Shown piece after piece: positions 25,301-34,820 of a DNA stretch of 64,000 nt. Made by a program: the position numbers and the translations under genes. The stretch comes from Cheilinus undulatus (lineage: Eukaryota > Chordata > Actinopteri > Labriformes > Labridae). The DNA is taken from NCBI RefSeq assembly GCF_018320785.1, contig NC_054885.1, positions 8,382,921 to 8,446,920 of the forward strand. The letters run 5' to 3'. A model generated the notes under the pieces. The model was given only the letters and a program-made list of their open reading frames with translations. It ran no database searches and was not told the origin of the DNA. Positions within the stretch are counted from its first letter, which is position 1; the number at the start of each line of letters is the position of its first letter.

Positions 25301-28300
25301 GGAAGAGTGGAGGCTGTTATAGCTGCATAAGTTTGCAATAATCTCCAAATTCTTCTGTTGATAAAAGCCTTTTATTTGTACTCCTGTGGTTGGACATTAC
25401 ATGGCGTCTGACTGTAGAGTGTCTCAGTGGTGTAGAGGTAAAATGGTAAGTAGTGATAAATACTCAACATGTGGTTAACGCTTTAAATAAAGGAGTCAGT
25501 TTATCAAAAATAAATATACAACAAACAGTAAGACTTTAAAATCAATCACATCAATCCACTCTGCATTTATGCTTTATTTTCTCTCTGATTCTTTAAATAA
25601 CCACACCTTCAGCTGCTTCATTCAGACTCCATCATCACTCGCTCATTCATTCACAGCTGCCTGCCTACCATGTGACCAGTTATCATCCAATCAGGTTCAT
25701 GCAGGTTTGCAAGCAATCCTACACTAAACGGCTAAATCTTAAGACTCTAAATGAAAACATCTTGAGATTAAACACGTCTTTCTCACTCTCTCGACGCGTC
25801 CGCTCCAGGCTAATGGCTGTCCACCAGTGAGTCTCCTCCAGGTTCCAGTCTGCAGGTTTTTCTAGCTTGTGATGAAATAATGTTGGGTTGTGTCCTGCTT
25901 TACCTCCAGCTGTGATTTAGTGCAATAAAAATAACAGATCATTTGATCTGATCATGAAAACCAAATTACTGGTAGCTCTTTCTGCTTTGAGAAACCAGAG
26001 GAGAGGGAGGGGGTTTCTGCTGCTCCACTTTCTCACACAAGCGTGAGGGAGGGCAGGATACCAAACATAGCTGCACATGTGGAAGAAGAGGTGATGGAAG
26101 TATCTGCCCTCTATTTGAAGAAATGACCCAAAGACATCCTGCGCAACCTCAAAAGGCATGCCAAGTGTGAATAGACATTTAGAGATAAATGCTTTCAGTG
26201 GCTTAATGCAATGGAGGCAGGGAACATTGTAATAAACTTTTATTTTGCAATGTATTTAAAGAGAAATTCCTTGCATTGTTTGCAAAGTAAAGGACTCATA
26301 CACTAGCTACAAATCGGTATAGAGATCTTGCTTATGCATGGGTTTAAGCAAGCAACTGCAAAATGTGCAAATTTTGCCTCCAAAGAGGGCCCCATTTGAC
26401 AGCAATTACTCTTTATTTTTCCCTTTCAAAATAATTAATCCAGTCATTTAATCATCCAACCATCCATTATCTATATCAGGGGTGTCAAACTCAATCACAG
26501 CAGGAACCAGATTCTGAATTTAGGTCTTACCTGAGAGCCTAACAGGGTCAACATTTAACCATAAACTGTCAACCTCATGATTTTGAGATTAAGCCGAGAT
26601 TTTTTATGACTTGAAAATGATATTTTAAATCATCAAGGTTTAGTTTACACAGGAAATCTGCAGACCTCATATTGGTGAGCCAGTTATAATAAAATTATGA
26701 TACGGCAAGGTTTAACTTTACCTCGGGCAGGATTTGGCCCCTGGGCCTTGAGTCTGACACCCCCGATCTTTATTGTTGGATGTCCTTGGACCAGAAGCAG
26801 GGTACACCCTGAATATGATATGAAACAATACTTATAAACTAAACAAACTACTTCCTGTTTCATGGTGATGCACTGCTCACCAGGAAAAAGTTAGTTTAAA
26901 TGTTTAATACACTTATACTGTAATGGAATTTGGTAAACGTGAACCCAGGGGAGGAATTATAAGTTTTATGTTGGTTCAGTTTATGGGTGTGGCTAAATAG
27001 CCCCGTGGCGCCCCTGACAATATTTCCAAAATTCAGCCCCTGCGGAGCGTTCAGCCTAGGATTATGAAATTTTGCTGGCAGACAGACAGTCCAGAAACGT
27101 ACAAAAAAGCCTCGTGGACCAATATTGCCCAATCAACAGGGAGGTCCTCATTTTGATAAACATCACTGGTTAGCATTGGGCCTTATTCTGGCATTAACCA
27201 GTCCTACAGAATGAATCCAAACCAATGAAAAAATTTGTGTAAAGCTAGAAAAGTTATCTTACTCATTTATGAAGATTAACGGGTGTGTCTATGGTGGTTT
27301 ATGACAGTTTGATGTATCACCATGTAGCAGGAAGTTACTCATGCAAAGCTTTTATAACGGGTGGAAACTACCTCAAACGGTACTCGTTTAACTACAGACC
27401 ACTTCTTTACATTAAACATCTTTTATCGTCAGAATCCATTAAGACCTGCATGATGTGAGTCAGCAGGTTGCTCTAACATTTACAATGTTCATAGCTGTTT
27501 CACCTCTCTGTGTATGATAATCATCTCTGCAGCAGCCAATACCGCGGCCGTGCCATGACCCTGATATGCACCAGATGCCGACGGGCCTGTTCAGTGCTCG
27601 TTGCATCGGCTCCTTGCAGCTTTGATTGTTATTTATGTATTTTATCTGATGTGACTTATCTTGCTGCACTTCACTGACCTCTGTTTGTTGATCTGTCAGT
27701 GTTGACGTGCAGCTGTTGCATGTTGGTTGTATGATGTGGGCAAAGAAGAGCTGCAAATAGATCACCCTCTTGGGATCAAGAATAGGAATCTGGATGGCCT
27801 CCTGTGAATTTTTGCCCAATTCTATAATCACCATTGAACAGATAGTAAATAGGCTAGTTTCAAAAACAGCTGCCATCCAAAAGCATCAAAATATGGAAAA
27901 TTGGTACTACTGTGGTGTTCTGTGTGTGCCTTACATGCGAAAATGCTTGTCCTAAAGTGATTTGAATATCATGAATTCAGATGTACACGTACAGAAACAC
28001 TCAACAGACTGAGAGAAAGAGGTGAGGAGGAGAATTACGCAATGAGCCGAGGCTGAACAGCAGCCAATCACGGCGCTGGGCTCAGTGAAAACAAAGCGCA
28101 CATGGCCCGGTTTGCCGGTCCATGTGAACCGCCGGCAACGGCTGCTGTAGTGGAGGGAGGGAGGGAGCACACGCACACATTCACGTACAAACACATCCTC
28201 CTAGTCCACCTGACACCGAGCGACCCAGCGACCGAAGCCTGTCATCGTGACCCAGTTCCTCGAAACACAAACGGAATCACGGTGACGGTCCCCGTGATGG

Positions 28301-29100
28301 TCTGCCGCAGATACACAGACATGTGTCTGAGCCAGAGCGAGTCTTTAACCATATGGAGGCTCCTATAAATAATAATAAATAACTGAATTAAAATGACAAT
28401 GTTTTATTTTATGTCTTTCCCACTTTCACCTGTTACAGATGACACAGTGAGTTCTCATGTACGACGCAGCAGCAGCGCCTAAGGAGCTTAATTTACGCTT
28501 TGTTTCCGTTTTTAGACAACCTTCTTTTACGCACCGTCTGCGCAGAGCGGTAAGCGCAGAGGAAGGCTTCATTCAAGAGTATGATGTTAAAAGCTACCCT
28601 GTTAAACTGCCCTGAAGTTAAATGTGGCACCAAACGCAGGTGTAAATAAGCTTTAAGCTAACTCTGGTACAATGCATCAAATGGAAACATTTATGTTTTT
28701 TTTATGTTACATGGTCCCTTTACAAATAAATAAATAATAAAACAAATCAAACGAAGACGCATTTTGACGCGCGTTCCTCCGCTCACACCTGCAGCCTGGC
28801 GCTCTTAATGCAAAATCCCGCATCAAAAGTGGCACATTTTATAAAAAGAGAGGCAGGCGTGCATAAAACTGAAATGGACAGGTGCCAATTTGACCCTGCT
28901 ACATCTTCACATCTGGAAGGACAGTTCGGCTCTTCCCGAGCCCCAGTTACACACTGACACAACGCGCACGAACCACTTTTGGCATCACTTCATCACTTTT
29001 GGGGGTTAAGGGGTGAGGAGAATACACGAGGAGGGGGACAGGGGTGCTGTTTACCTGTGTTGTTGTTGTTGTTGTTTGTGTCCATGGCAGTCGTCGTCAT
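13540..29100 (-). CDS. nr1d1: Rev-erb nuclear receptor, best match Rev-erb alpha (eight coding exons, 625 aa)
   Basis: Coding exons, 5' to 3' on the minus strand, are 29100-29055, 18275-18006, 17696-17608, 17351-17207, 16616-15907, 14722-14537, 14309-14099 and 13760-13540. They total 1878 bases, all introns are GT-AG and all phases agree. Rev-erbs are haem-binding repressors of ROR-element genes in the circadian clock; they recruit NCoR/HDAC3. The N-terminus (MTTTAMDTN, then [12 protein letters not shown] and SPPRTSP) matches NR1D1 rather than NR1D2. The C4 zinc-finger DNA-binding domain spans residues about 114-180 ([45 protein letters not shown]), followed by the [15 protein letters not shown] extension. 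Residues about 200-300 are Ser/Pro-rich hinge. The ligand-binding domain runs from about 421 to the end, with haem ligands Cys422 (ACPMNM) and His614 (NNMHSEK), and lacks helix 12 as in all Rev-erbs. Intron 1 is 10.8 kb. A lineage-specific paralogue (nr1d4 type) is the main alternative. Confidence 0.85.
13849..14045 (-). mobile_element. Tc1-like fragment in nr1d1 intron 7
   Basis: It opens with the Tc1-type end CAGTGCCTATAAAAAGTATT, preceded by TA, and contains AAGCATCCCCACAGAATGAT, the complement of the GGCAGCATCATGCTG motif of the same family's transposase. It is a short, rearranged remnant. Confidence 0.65.
14985..15315. repeat. Degenerate TTTTGCCACTTTTAACCCAT minisatellite in nr1d1 intron 5
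   Basis: Units such as CCATTTTCACC, TTTTGCCACTT and TTTCAACCCAT repeat irregularly. This is the reverse complement of the AAAAATGGGTTAAAAGTGGC family seen inside the hAT element at 6700-7290. Confidence 0.7.
15410..15670. repeat. AGCT-dense repeat in nr1d1 intron 5
   Basis: A stretch of about 260 bp is made of TAGCTA, AGCTAA and TTAGCT motifs, for example ACATAGCTAGCATAGCTATG repeated twice near 15580-15640. The same kind of sequence fills 37336-38310, 47880-49050 and 56290-57470 in the gene array. Confidence 0.75.
16848..17018. repeat. ATGTCAT minisatellite in nr1d1 intron 4
   Basis: About 170 bp of irregular tandem units built on TCATGTCATATC/ATATGTCAT. The remainder of this intron shows nothing recognisable. 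Confidence 0.75.
18524..18728 (-). mobile_element. Tc1-like transposase C-terminal fragment in nr1d1 intron 1
   Basis: On the minus strand the sequence encodes PIENLQG-type and [18 protein letters not shown]-type peptides, the well-known end of fish Tc1 transposases (consensus NPIENLWG ... GAPTKY). Only about 200 bp remain, with indels. Confidence 0.75.
18729..19612. other. Intron 1 segment of nr1d1, nothing recognised
   Basis: A G-rich stretch at about 18940-19110 stays open on the + strand for up to 89 codons, but the predicted peptide is low-complexity and unrecognised. No splice-flanked exon or transposon end is seen. Confidence 0.35.
19613..20850 (+). mobile_element. Tc1-like transposon remnant with nested LINE
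   Basis: The left end CAGTGCTTATAAAAGTATTC is preceded by TA. The transposase region can be followed from the ATGAAGACAAAAAAAACACC start through GTGGTGGCAGCATCATGCTG to GACCTGAATTCAATAGAG. It shares this plan with the copy at 50315-51372. Many substitutions and indels destroy the frame. A non-LTR fragment at 20412-20691 interrupts it. No right end was found. Confidence 0.75.
20412..20691 (-). mobile_element. 5'-truncated LINE inserted in the Tc1 element
   Basis: The insert begins on the + strand with (ATCC)n and CTTCTGCTTATCTGGGGTCG, the complement of a common fish LINE 3' tail, so it lies on the minus strand. It is flanked by near-identical 10-bp target copies GACAATCTTA (20402-20411) and GACAATCTAA (20692-20701). 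The CR1/L2/Rex-type clade is inferred from the tail only. Confidence 0.75.
20851..21299. other. Intron 1 segment of nr1d1, nothing recognised
   Basis: I see no exon, transposon end or tandem repeat in this stretch. Confidence 0.35.
21400..21800 (-). promoter_or_regulatory. Intronic E-box cluster of nr1d1 (candidate clock enhancer)
   Basis: Four canonical CACGTG E-boxes lie at 21485-21490, 21500-21505, 21665-21670 and 21792-21797, with an AP-1 site TGAGTCA at 21646-21652 and E-box variants CAGGTG and CACCTG near 21400-21420. About 0.1 CACGTG would be expected by chance in 310 bp. CLOCK/BMAL1 drives Rev-erb alpha through E-boxes in the promoter and first intron in mammals, so an equivalent enhancer is plausible. 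The segment is richer in CG dinucleotides than its surroundings. Confidence 0.5.
21801..22503. other. Intron 1 segment of nr1d1, AT-rich
   Basis: AT-rich sequence with no visible exon or repeat. Confidence 0.35.
22504..24054 (-). mobile_element. Tc1/mariner-type element with ACCCCAATTCCAAAAAAG ends, interrupted by hAT
   Basis: The left end AACCCAATATCCAAAAAAGT and the right end (reverse complement ACACCCCAAATTCCAAAAAA) form imperfect inverted repeats. The interior on the minus strand carries the same transposase remnant as 52105-52640 (complement of GAAAACTGTTCTGTGGT). A separate hAT copy lies inside at 22662-23290. The element is decayed. Confidence 0.7.
22662..23290. mobile_element. Non-autonomous hAT nested in the Tc1-type element
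   Basis: Ends read CAGTGATCATCAACT and, reverse complemented, CAGGGGTCATCAGCT. Flanking octamers CCATAAGC and CCTTAGGC agree at 6 of 8 positions, consistent with an aged hAT target duplication. No transposase is visible. Confidence 0.7.
24241..24620. promoter_or_regulatory. GC-rich intronic segment with E-box
   Basis: This stretch of nr1d1 intron 1 is GC-rich, has a CACGTG at 24305-24310 and CCCGCCC/CACACC-type GC boxes around 24355-24395. An alternative promoter or enhancer is possible, but no exon with a donor could be chosen. Confidence 0.3.
24962..25315 (+). mobile_element. Tc1-like transposon fragment (N-terminal half)
   Basis: It opens with ACACAATATGGACAAAAAAA and contains a short open piece that begins [15 protein letters not shown], a helix-turn-helix type start of a Tc1-like transposase. 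The match at 10285-10560 confirms that it is repetitive. No right end is present. Confidence 0.7.
25316..26476. other. Intron 1 segment of nr1d1, nothing recognised
   Basis: No gene, transposon end or tandem repeat is visible. Short open stretches around 25917-26159 (-) have no recognisable product. Confidence 0.35.
26477..26765. mobile_element. Short hAT MITE with 8-bp target duplication
   Basis: Terminal inverted repeats are CAGGGGTGTCAAACTCAA and, at the right, CGGGGGTGTCAGACTCAA. The flanks are ATCTATAT and ATCTTTAT (7 of 8 identical). It is 289 bp long and non-coding, with TTTGGCCCCTGGGCC near the right end, as in many fish hAT MITEs. Confidence 0.85.
26766..28000. other. Intron 1 segment of nr1d1, unrecognised
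   Basis: Two minus-strand open stretches (26896-27132 and 27460-27876) were inspected. They contain no recognisable domain and no convincing splice context. The first may belong to an unrecognised repeat. No function can be given. Confidence 0.35.
28001..29054 (-). promoter_or_regulatory. CpG-rich 5' part of nr1d1 intron 1
   Basis: CG dinucleotides are frequent from about 28050 to 29500, spanning nr1d1 exon 1, as in a CpG-island promoter. A CCAATCA box lies at about 28063-28069. A palindromic ATTACGCAAT at 28034-28043 resembles C/EBP or PAR-bZIP (D-box) sites. Open stretches here have no recognisable product. Confidence 0.35.
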
Positions 29101-29441
29101 CTTCAGCTCCAATAGAGTCATGCACGAGAGCGTTTTTAAACAGTCCTGGACGTTTTCCGCTCCGCTGTCTGCATCTTAAACTGGAAATTTCACCAGGAAT
29201 AGAAAAAAAACGTAGAAGAAGAAAACGAAGAAAAGTCTAACTCATTATTTTGTCTCTTTCCCTTCTTTAACTCAAATGATGTCTTCCAGCCGCACGAGGA
29301 GCTTGCCATTTACTGCACGCGCTTCCTTCTCTCTCTCTGTCTGTATTTTTTTCAAACGGGGCGCGCGCGCAGCAAGCAAGCTGCTGGATGATGACGACGT
29401 GAATGTGCGGGGGCCGTGGTGCCCGCACGCGGCAGAAAACG

Positions 29442-29546
29442 GGACCATGTGACCGCGGGGAGAGCCTCGTGCCCCAGTGACACACTTTTCGCCCCTCCTC
29501 TCAAACCTCCGTGGAGTAGATGCTTGTTTAAATCCCCGAGCACGTG
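29442..29546 (-). promoter_or_regulatory. nr1d1 upstream E-box and DR2-like receptor site
   Basis: A CACGTG E-box lies at 29541-29546, about 440 bp upstream of the nr1d1 ATG. On the minus strand 29455-29442 reads CGGTCA-CA-TGGTCC, an imperfect DR2 arrangement like the Rev-erb response element (AGGTCA NN RGGTCA) through which mammalian Rev-erb alpha represses its own gene. The E-box is exact; the DR2 has three mismatches. Confidence 0.45.
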
Positions 29547-29599
29547 GAGTGGCCCGTTGCTCTGGAGCAGAGGAGGATTATGGGAGATGTAGGCGAGGA

Positions 29600-31574
29600 A
29601 AGACACTTGAATGATAGCTCAAGGAGAAGAGTAGTTCTGTTTTATTCATGTCTACGCAAATTTTTATCGATAGATAAGCTATTTATTTTTAACCTAAATT
29701 ATCCTCGATCGTATTATATCAACAAAAACATAATTTTATTTATTAATGCCCTAGTAATTGCCATTTTCAAATGTAAACCCCCTTTCTTAAAACAACCTTT
29801 TTTTTGGTAGTGTTTAAAGTGCCATGGGCACATTAACTAAAACACTTGGAAAGTAATGTTAGCCTTCTTATCCAAAAGGGAGAAGACAATAGTTACCAAA
29901 AATGGGTTAAAAGTGGTGAAAACTGGTTAAACAGTAGTCTCATATGTATTGATACCTTTTATTTTACCCTGTTTAACTGTAAAATTTAAAAGTTTGATCA
30001 GTATTTCAACTAATTTATCTCCCCTTCTTACAATAAATGACTACTTGTCCCATGATAATGAAGTAATTTCACAAGTTCTCTGGAAAACTGGCAAAAATGG
30101 ACAGATAATGATGGGAAAGAGAGTATTTTTCTTCTTCATAACAGGTGTTTTAGTTAAATCATGCTCCCAGCTGCAGCATATTCAATCATATTCAATCAGC
30201 ATATTCCCAGATGTTTACAGACTATTGTTAAAACACCATGGAAAACATACACTTTACAAAGGGACCCATCTTTTTTAGAATTTTGTGTAGTATTTACCCA
30301 GTAAAACATTTCAAATGTTGTCAAATGTTACAGAAATAACAATGCAGCAATGCAATGAATTGAATGTATGTTTATTGTTGTGAAGGCTCACTTGTTAATA
30401 GCTTGGACAAGGAAGCTTGAACCCATTTCAAACAAAATCATGAAAGCTATTTTACTCTCTTTGAAGCCTTTTGTTCTTCTGGATAGTCAGAGATCCAAAG
30501 AGGTATGAAATTGCAGGATATTTTGTACATAGGTAAAATCTTAAAACTGCCATTACAGTGATGTAGTTTGCATTTGCTTAATCATTTCCGTATTACATTC
30601 ATGAGTTAAAGTTTAGTGGTCTGGGTTTGGAACAGCTACCTGCTATAGAAAGTACTTAAAACATGAAAATATTTATAAATTTTCCTGCTGAATTTGTTGA
30701 AAAGGGAGACATAAAAAAGACTTGACTATTTTTTTATTGGAGTTATCTCATTGTGACAAACAAGGCATTAATGAAATAATGAACAGTCTGACAAATGCAT
30801 TATTTCCTTCAAGTTGCAACATTAATAAAATTAAATAATATAAATTAATACACACTTATGTACACACAAAGACATACATATATTCACATATATACGTAGA
30901 TCTATACATGCATCTCCATAACATATAAAGGCGTATACATACAAACGTAGGAACATGAGTGTAACAGACATACATTCAGCAAAGGTTAGGATGATACAGA
31001 TAGTGTAATTTGATAAATGTGTGGGATTCTGTCCTTAATATATTGATTCATTCTTGGTTTACTTACATTTTTTCATTCTATAGCAATTGCCCTTTTAGCT
31101 TGTAAGAGACATAACTCTATTAATGCGCGCTGGGCCTCAACAGGAGAAAAGCCTATTGGGTAAATACCAAGAATGCACAACTTTGGCAAACAAGGGATCT
31201 TTAGATGTGTTATTTTAATAATGAAAAACTTGATTTATATCAGGAAACAAAAATATACTACTGACCTAGAAGTTATTTGAAATGATTCTTAATTGATTCT
31301 AATTCAACTCACTTCTCTCTTATTGTCACCCAACGAACAAAGTCTTTCATTCTGCAAAAACTGAAATGTTTAAATTCACTGTAACACTGCTTTGACTTCA
31401 GAACATTAGTGAACAAAATATAGCCTTAAGTGCTGTCCTAGTCAGGCAAGCATGATTTAGGACTGTTATATCTGTTTTGCACAGCTAACAAATCTGAGCA
31501 AATTTTGTAAGAAGACTTCCTGGTAAATATGGGCTGATAATAAATCTACTAACAGCAGCACCTAAATACCAATC
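29600..31574. other. Spacer between nr1d1 and the gene array, with DNA transposon fragment
   Basis: No gene is visible. The block 30045-30190 matches 44120-44275 (shared GAAGTAATTTCACAAGTTCT and AACAGGTGTTTTAGT), so it is part of a DNA transposon family seen more fully at 43900-44290. The remainder is AT-rich, with a TACACA/TATACA-rich stretch at 30845-30945. Confidence 0.45.
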
Positions 31575-32546
31575 CTATTTTGGCATCTCTTCAGATTCAT
31601 CTGTCTCCCCCTCCCTCAAATCTAGAGATCCTGATTGACGAATCAGCTCCGGGAGGTTCTTTTCCACATCACTGAAATGTTTCTTAATCTCACGTTTCTG
31701 CTTGTAGTACTTCTCATCATAATACACTTCAAAACATCTGTCAGAGCACCCACATACAATCACGTACTTTTCACCCTCATCATCCACCAGCATTTGATAG
31801 TTTTGCGGTTTTGGTTGAATACGACAAGTATAAAACTTCTCTTTTATCATTTCTTTGTGCTTTTCAAACACTGCGTCCACGTCTTCACTGTAATCCTTGA
31901 TGAGACTCTTTATGGAGTCGCAGTTTTGAGTCTCTTCGAGTCTCACCAGGTGAATCAGTACCTGGATGTGGAAGGCTGCCCCGTTCACCCAGACCTTCAG
32001 GACTTGATGGGACACATGTCCATCTCTCACTATGGAGTTCTTCAGATTGGTGAGAGCCTGGCTCAGCTGGCCCTCGATACGTCTGATGTCCCTAACCAGC
32101 TCTTTTTTGTCATTGATGTGCATCCTGTATCTTTTCAGACACTCGTCGATCAGATTCCAGACCTCAGAGGCCTTCTCCTCAGCAAACACAGAACGCAGAG
32201 CCTCTTTGACGCTCTCCTCAGGTGAACTGGATGAAATGATGTCGATGAGGACAGCGACAGACAGAGCTCCAAGCCCTGCCAGTTCAGGAGCTGATGTGAA
32301 GGCAGCGAGCTTTTCAGCCAGGCTCTTAATCCAGTCCGCAGCACAATCTCCGGCCTCCATTCGCCTCTTTTCATAGTGTTGTTTCAGACTTTCTGTAGAA
32401 GTCAGACTGCTGAACATCACAATACTCTTGTTAACTTTAAGATTTGGACCTTCTTTGACACTTTTCCTAAACATCTCATAATCCTGCTTAGGAGGACTTA
32501 GAATTCCGAGTAAAATATCAGGTGGGAGTGGCATGGTATTACCCAT
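31575..32546 (-). CDS. Array gene A: helical protein of unrecognised teleost family (323 aa)
   Basis: The reading frame is intact from ATG (32544-32546) to the stop. All coding sequence is in one exon, which begins at 32590 after a good acceptor (CTTTTTTTCAG on the minus strand). The protein is predicted mostly helical and has two more hydrophobic stretches: one around residues 85-105 (ELAGLGALSVAVLI) and one around 180-198 (VWVNGAAFHIQVLIHL). I do not recognise the family. Four more intact copies follow at 38499, 49271, 54669 and 57900. A is the most divergent. Its N-terminus MGNTMPLPP differs from the MGNDNSSS or MGNSESST of the others and does not fit the N-myristoylation pattern well (Pro at position 6). 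Its segment near residues 233-275 differs almost completely. Likely leader exon: 36344 and up, with an interferon-type element, but the pseudogene remnant lies between. Confidence 0.85.
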   Translation of the reverse strand: MGNTMPLPPDILLGILSPPKQDYEMFRKSVKEGPNLKVNKSIVMFSSLTSTESLKQHYEKRRMEAGDCAADWIKSLAEKLAAFTSAPELAGLGALSVAVLIDIISSSSPEESVKEALRSVFAEEKASEVWNLIDECLKRYRMHINDKKELVRDIRRIEGQLSQALTNLKNSIVRDGHVSHQVLKVWVNGAAFHIQVLIHLVRLEETQNCDSIKSLIKDYSEDVDAVFEKHKEMIKEKFYTCRIQPKPQNYQMLVDDEGEKYVIVCGCSDRCFEVYYDEKYYKQKREIKKHFSDVEKNLPELIRQSGSLDLREGETDESEEMPK

Positions 32547-32590
32547 GGTCTCACTTTCAGGGTTTTAACAAAATTGGAAGCTGTCTGTTT

Positions 32591-33820
32591 CTGAAAAAAA
32601 GATGCAACAAATGTTTTCATTAGGGACTTTTTTCAGGCACACAAATTAAAGCAGGAAAGCAACATTTGGAGCAAGCACAAAAATGTATTTACCAGTTGGT
32701 CTGCTGAATGTGCCAAAACCGCCAGCTCAGGAAAGAGATGCCCTCTTACTGTAAAAAAAGAGAGAAATTTACATTTAAAAAATACATATATATTTTTTTG
32801 CATTCATAGAGGAAACATTTGCAGAATGAAGGCATAGCTCGCTAGGAAGCCTGCAGAGTTTATTGTAGATATTGGTAATGACAGATATGAGCTTATAAAG
32901 TGAACTATTTGCATCACCAGGTATCAAAATTTCCAAGTAACATCTTGGCCTTACAAATCTGGCTCTATCGGCTGTAAGTGTTGACTCTATGAACAATAAA
33001 GTTTTTAGAGTTTTAGGCTGGACTAACAAACCTAGGTCAGCTAAAGTCATTGTCTTTATTTATCCTCATTCCTTAAACTTAAAAATGCTTTAAAGACTGA
33101 AATGTGTTCATCTATTTTTCCTCAAACTTGTGTGTTTTAGGGACTGAAGTATAAGATCTGACCCACATCCAAGTATCAGTATCAATATCAGTATGGCAAG
33201 GATTTAAATGATCAAGAAAGCCACAGTTAAAAAATACATAACATTAGCCTAAGAACAATTGCATATTAAATCGCAATATTTGCATGGACTTTTTAAAACT
33301 AGAAGCTGGGGATAACTGTGTGGTAGATTGGCTTAATGAAGATTTCCAAAAATGCCTGCAAATAGATCTTTGAGTTTACAATAGTGCCATCATTGCACTT
33401 TGTATGAGTACCTTTATTAAATGTATTTTCAAAGGAAAAATAATATTTTTGGGAAAATATTAGGATATTTTTAAAGCAGTTCTGTAAAAAATGTGTGTTT
33501 TGTATATATAAATATATATATATATATATATGTATATTTTTTTACGCTACTTGTATTTGAATTTTTTCAGTTAAGGAACTAACATGTCTAATCTATCAGT
33601 ATTTGCTACATTTTCCTTGATAACCAAGCAAGTACACTCATGATACAATTTATAGATTATATCGTAAAAGCAATCACAATATTGTCCAGTATAATTACAT
33701 TTGCACATTATAACCAAATTGTGCCACACTGGTAAATATCATATTCACATCTGTATACGAGAAAGCTGCAACTCATTATTTCTTCTAAGTTCTAGCACAA
33801 GTTATAAGTTTTAGTATATA
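32591..33820. other. Spacer upstream of gene A
   Basis: No exon can be supported. A 55-bp piece at 33228-33282 is the inverse of 35263-35315, inside the hAT element at 35215-35931, so it is a stray fragment of that family. A (TA)n run lies at 33505-33532. Confidence 0.45.
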
Positions 33821-34090
33821 CGGTGCCTTTAAAAGTATTTACCTCCTTGGAAGTTTTGCTCCTTTAAATGACTTATTAAATCAATCATGGTCAATATAAT
33901 TTTGCTTTCTGACAACCCCTTCCCTGTTTAATGTCAGAGGGAAAACAGATTTCTATAAATATGTGCCAATTAAATCAAAATATGTAAGGTAAAATAAGCA
34001 GCTGCATAAAAATTCACCCCTTTCAAGTCAGTACTTAGTAGGAACACCTTTGGCTCCATCTTAGGGGGTAAATACTTTCCATAAGCTCTG
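33821..34090. mobile_element. 270-bp internally deleted Tc1-like MITE
   Basis: Ends CGGTGCCTTTAAAAGTATTT and, reverse complemented, CAGAGCTTATGGAAAGTATT are flanked by TA on both sides, the Tc1/mariner target. The interior keeps AAATCAATCATGGTCAATAT, also seen at 19670 and 51300, but no transposase. Confidence 0.8.
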
Positions 34091-34578
34091 TATCTGTATC
34101 GGCTACTTAAATTTCATGTTCAAAAAAAAAAAAAAATTCTTAAATTTGTAAACTGTTAAGTCATTTATGGATATTGCTTGTAAATTGTTTTCATGTTCTG
34201 GTCGTGTCTGAGGTGTGGCTTATTTTGGCATACCAGTCCCCCTCCTGTTTCTCTCCCAGCCCTTTAACATTACACAGGACCCCCGTCCTGTAAAGTTAGC
34301 TCAGTTTGAACCTGTTAGCCTGAGATTCAAAACATGGTGATGGACTGATAAGGAGAGTTGTATCATGTAGTATTTTAAGTTTACGTCGAGAAGCTAAGGA
34401 TGCTAAAACTAATGCTAAAGAAGATGCTAAAGAAGCTAAAGTTTCTGCTTGCTATACCTCTCACCATAGTGCAACTCAAGGCAGTGTTTGTAGGGTTAGA
34501 ATGCTATCCAGTGCAAAGTGGACTCCTCATCAATCATCATTGTAACGCCAAACATAGTAAAATAAAGCTATAACCAGA

Positions 34579-34820
34579 CTTTCCTTTCAACATTTCTCTG
34601 TGCTTTTTGAACACTGCATCCAAGTCTACCATGTAATTCTTGATAAGACTCTTTATGGGGTCGCAGTTTTGAGTCTCTCCGGGTGAATCAGCATCTGGAT
34701 GTGGAAGGCTGCCCTGTTTACCCAGATCTTCACGGCCTGATGGGACACATCAACCACAATGGAGTTCCTCAGATTGGTGAGAGCCTGGCTCAGCTGGATG
34801 CATCTGATGTCACTCCTATT
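34579..34820 (-). pseudogene. Remnant of a sixth array gene
   Basis: About 240 bp match the middle of the array genes (roughly residues 155-234 of gene B, including the motif around WVNGAAFHIQMLIHLE). The first half, the variable segment and the C-terminus are missing. A short deletion falls in the ETQNC region. It is on the same strand as the intact copies, so it was part of the tandem series. It is too short to encode a protein of the family. Confidence 0.85.

Noticed and set aside
27460-27876. 138-codon minus-strand frame in nr1d1 intron 1
   Set aside because: No recognisable domain, no splice context, and composition like surrounding non-coding sequence.
31635-32376. Plus-strand frames of 114-206 codons opposite each array gene (also near 38802, 49370, 54696, 57927)
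   Set aside because: They recur only because they are antisense shadows of the same conserved coding sequence.
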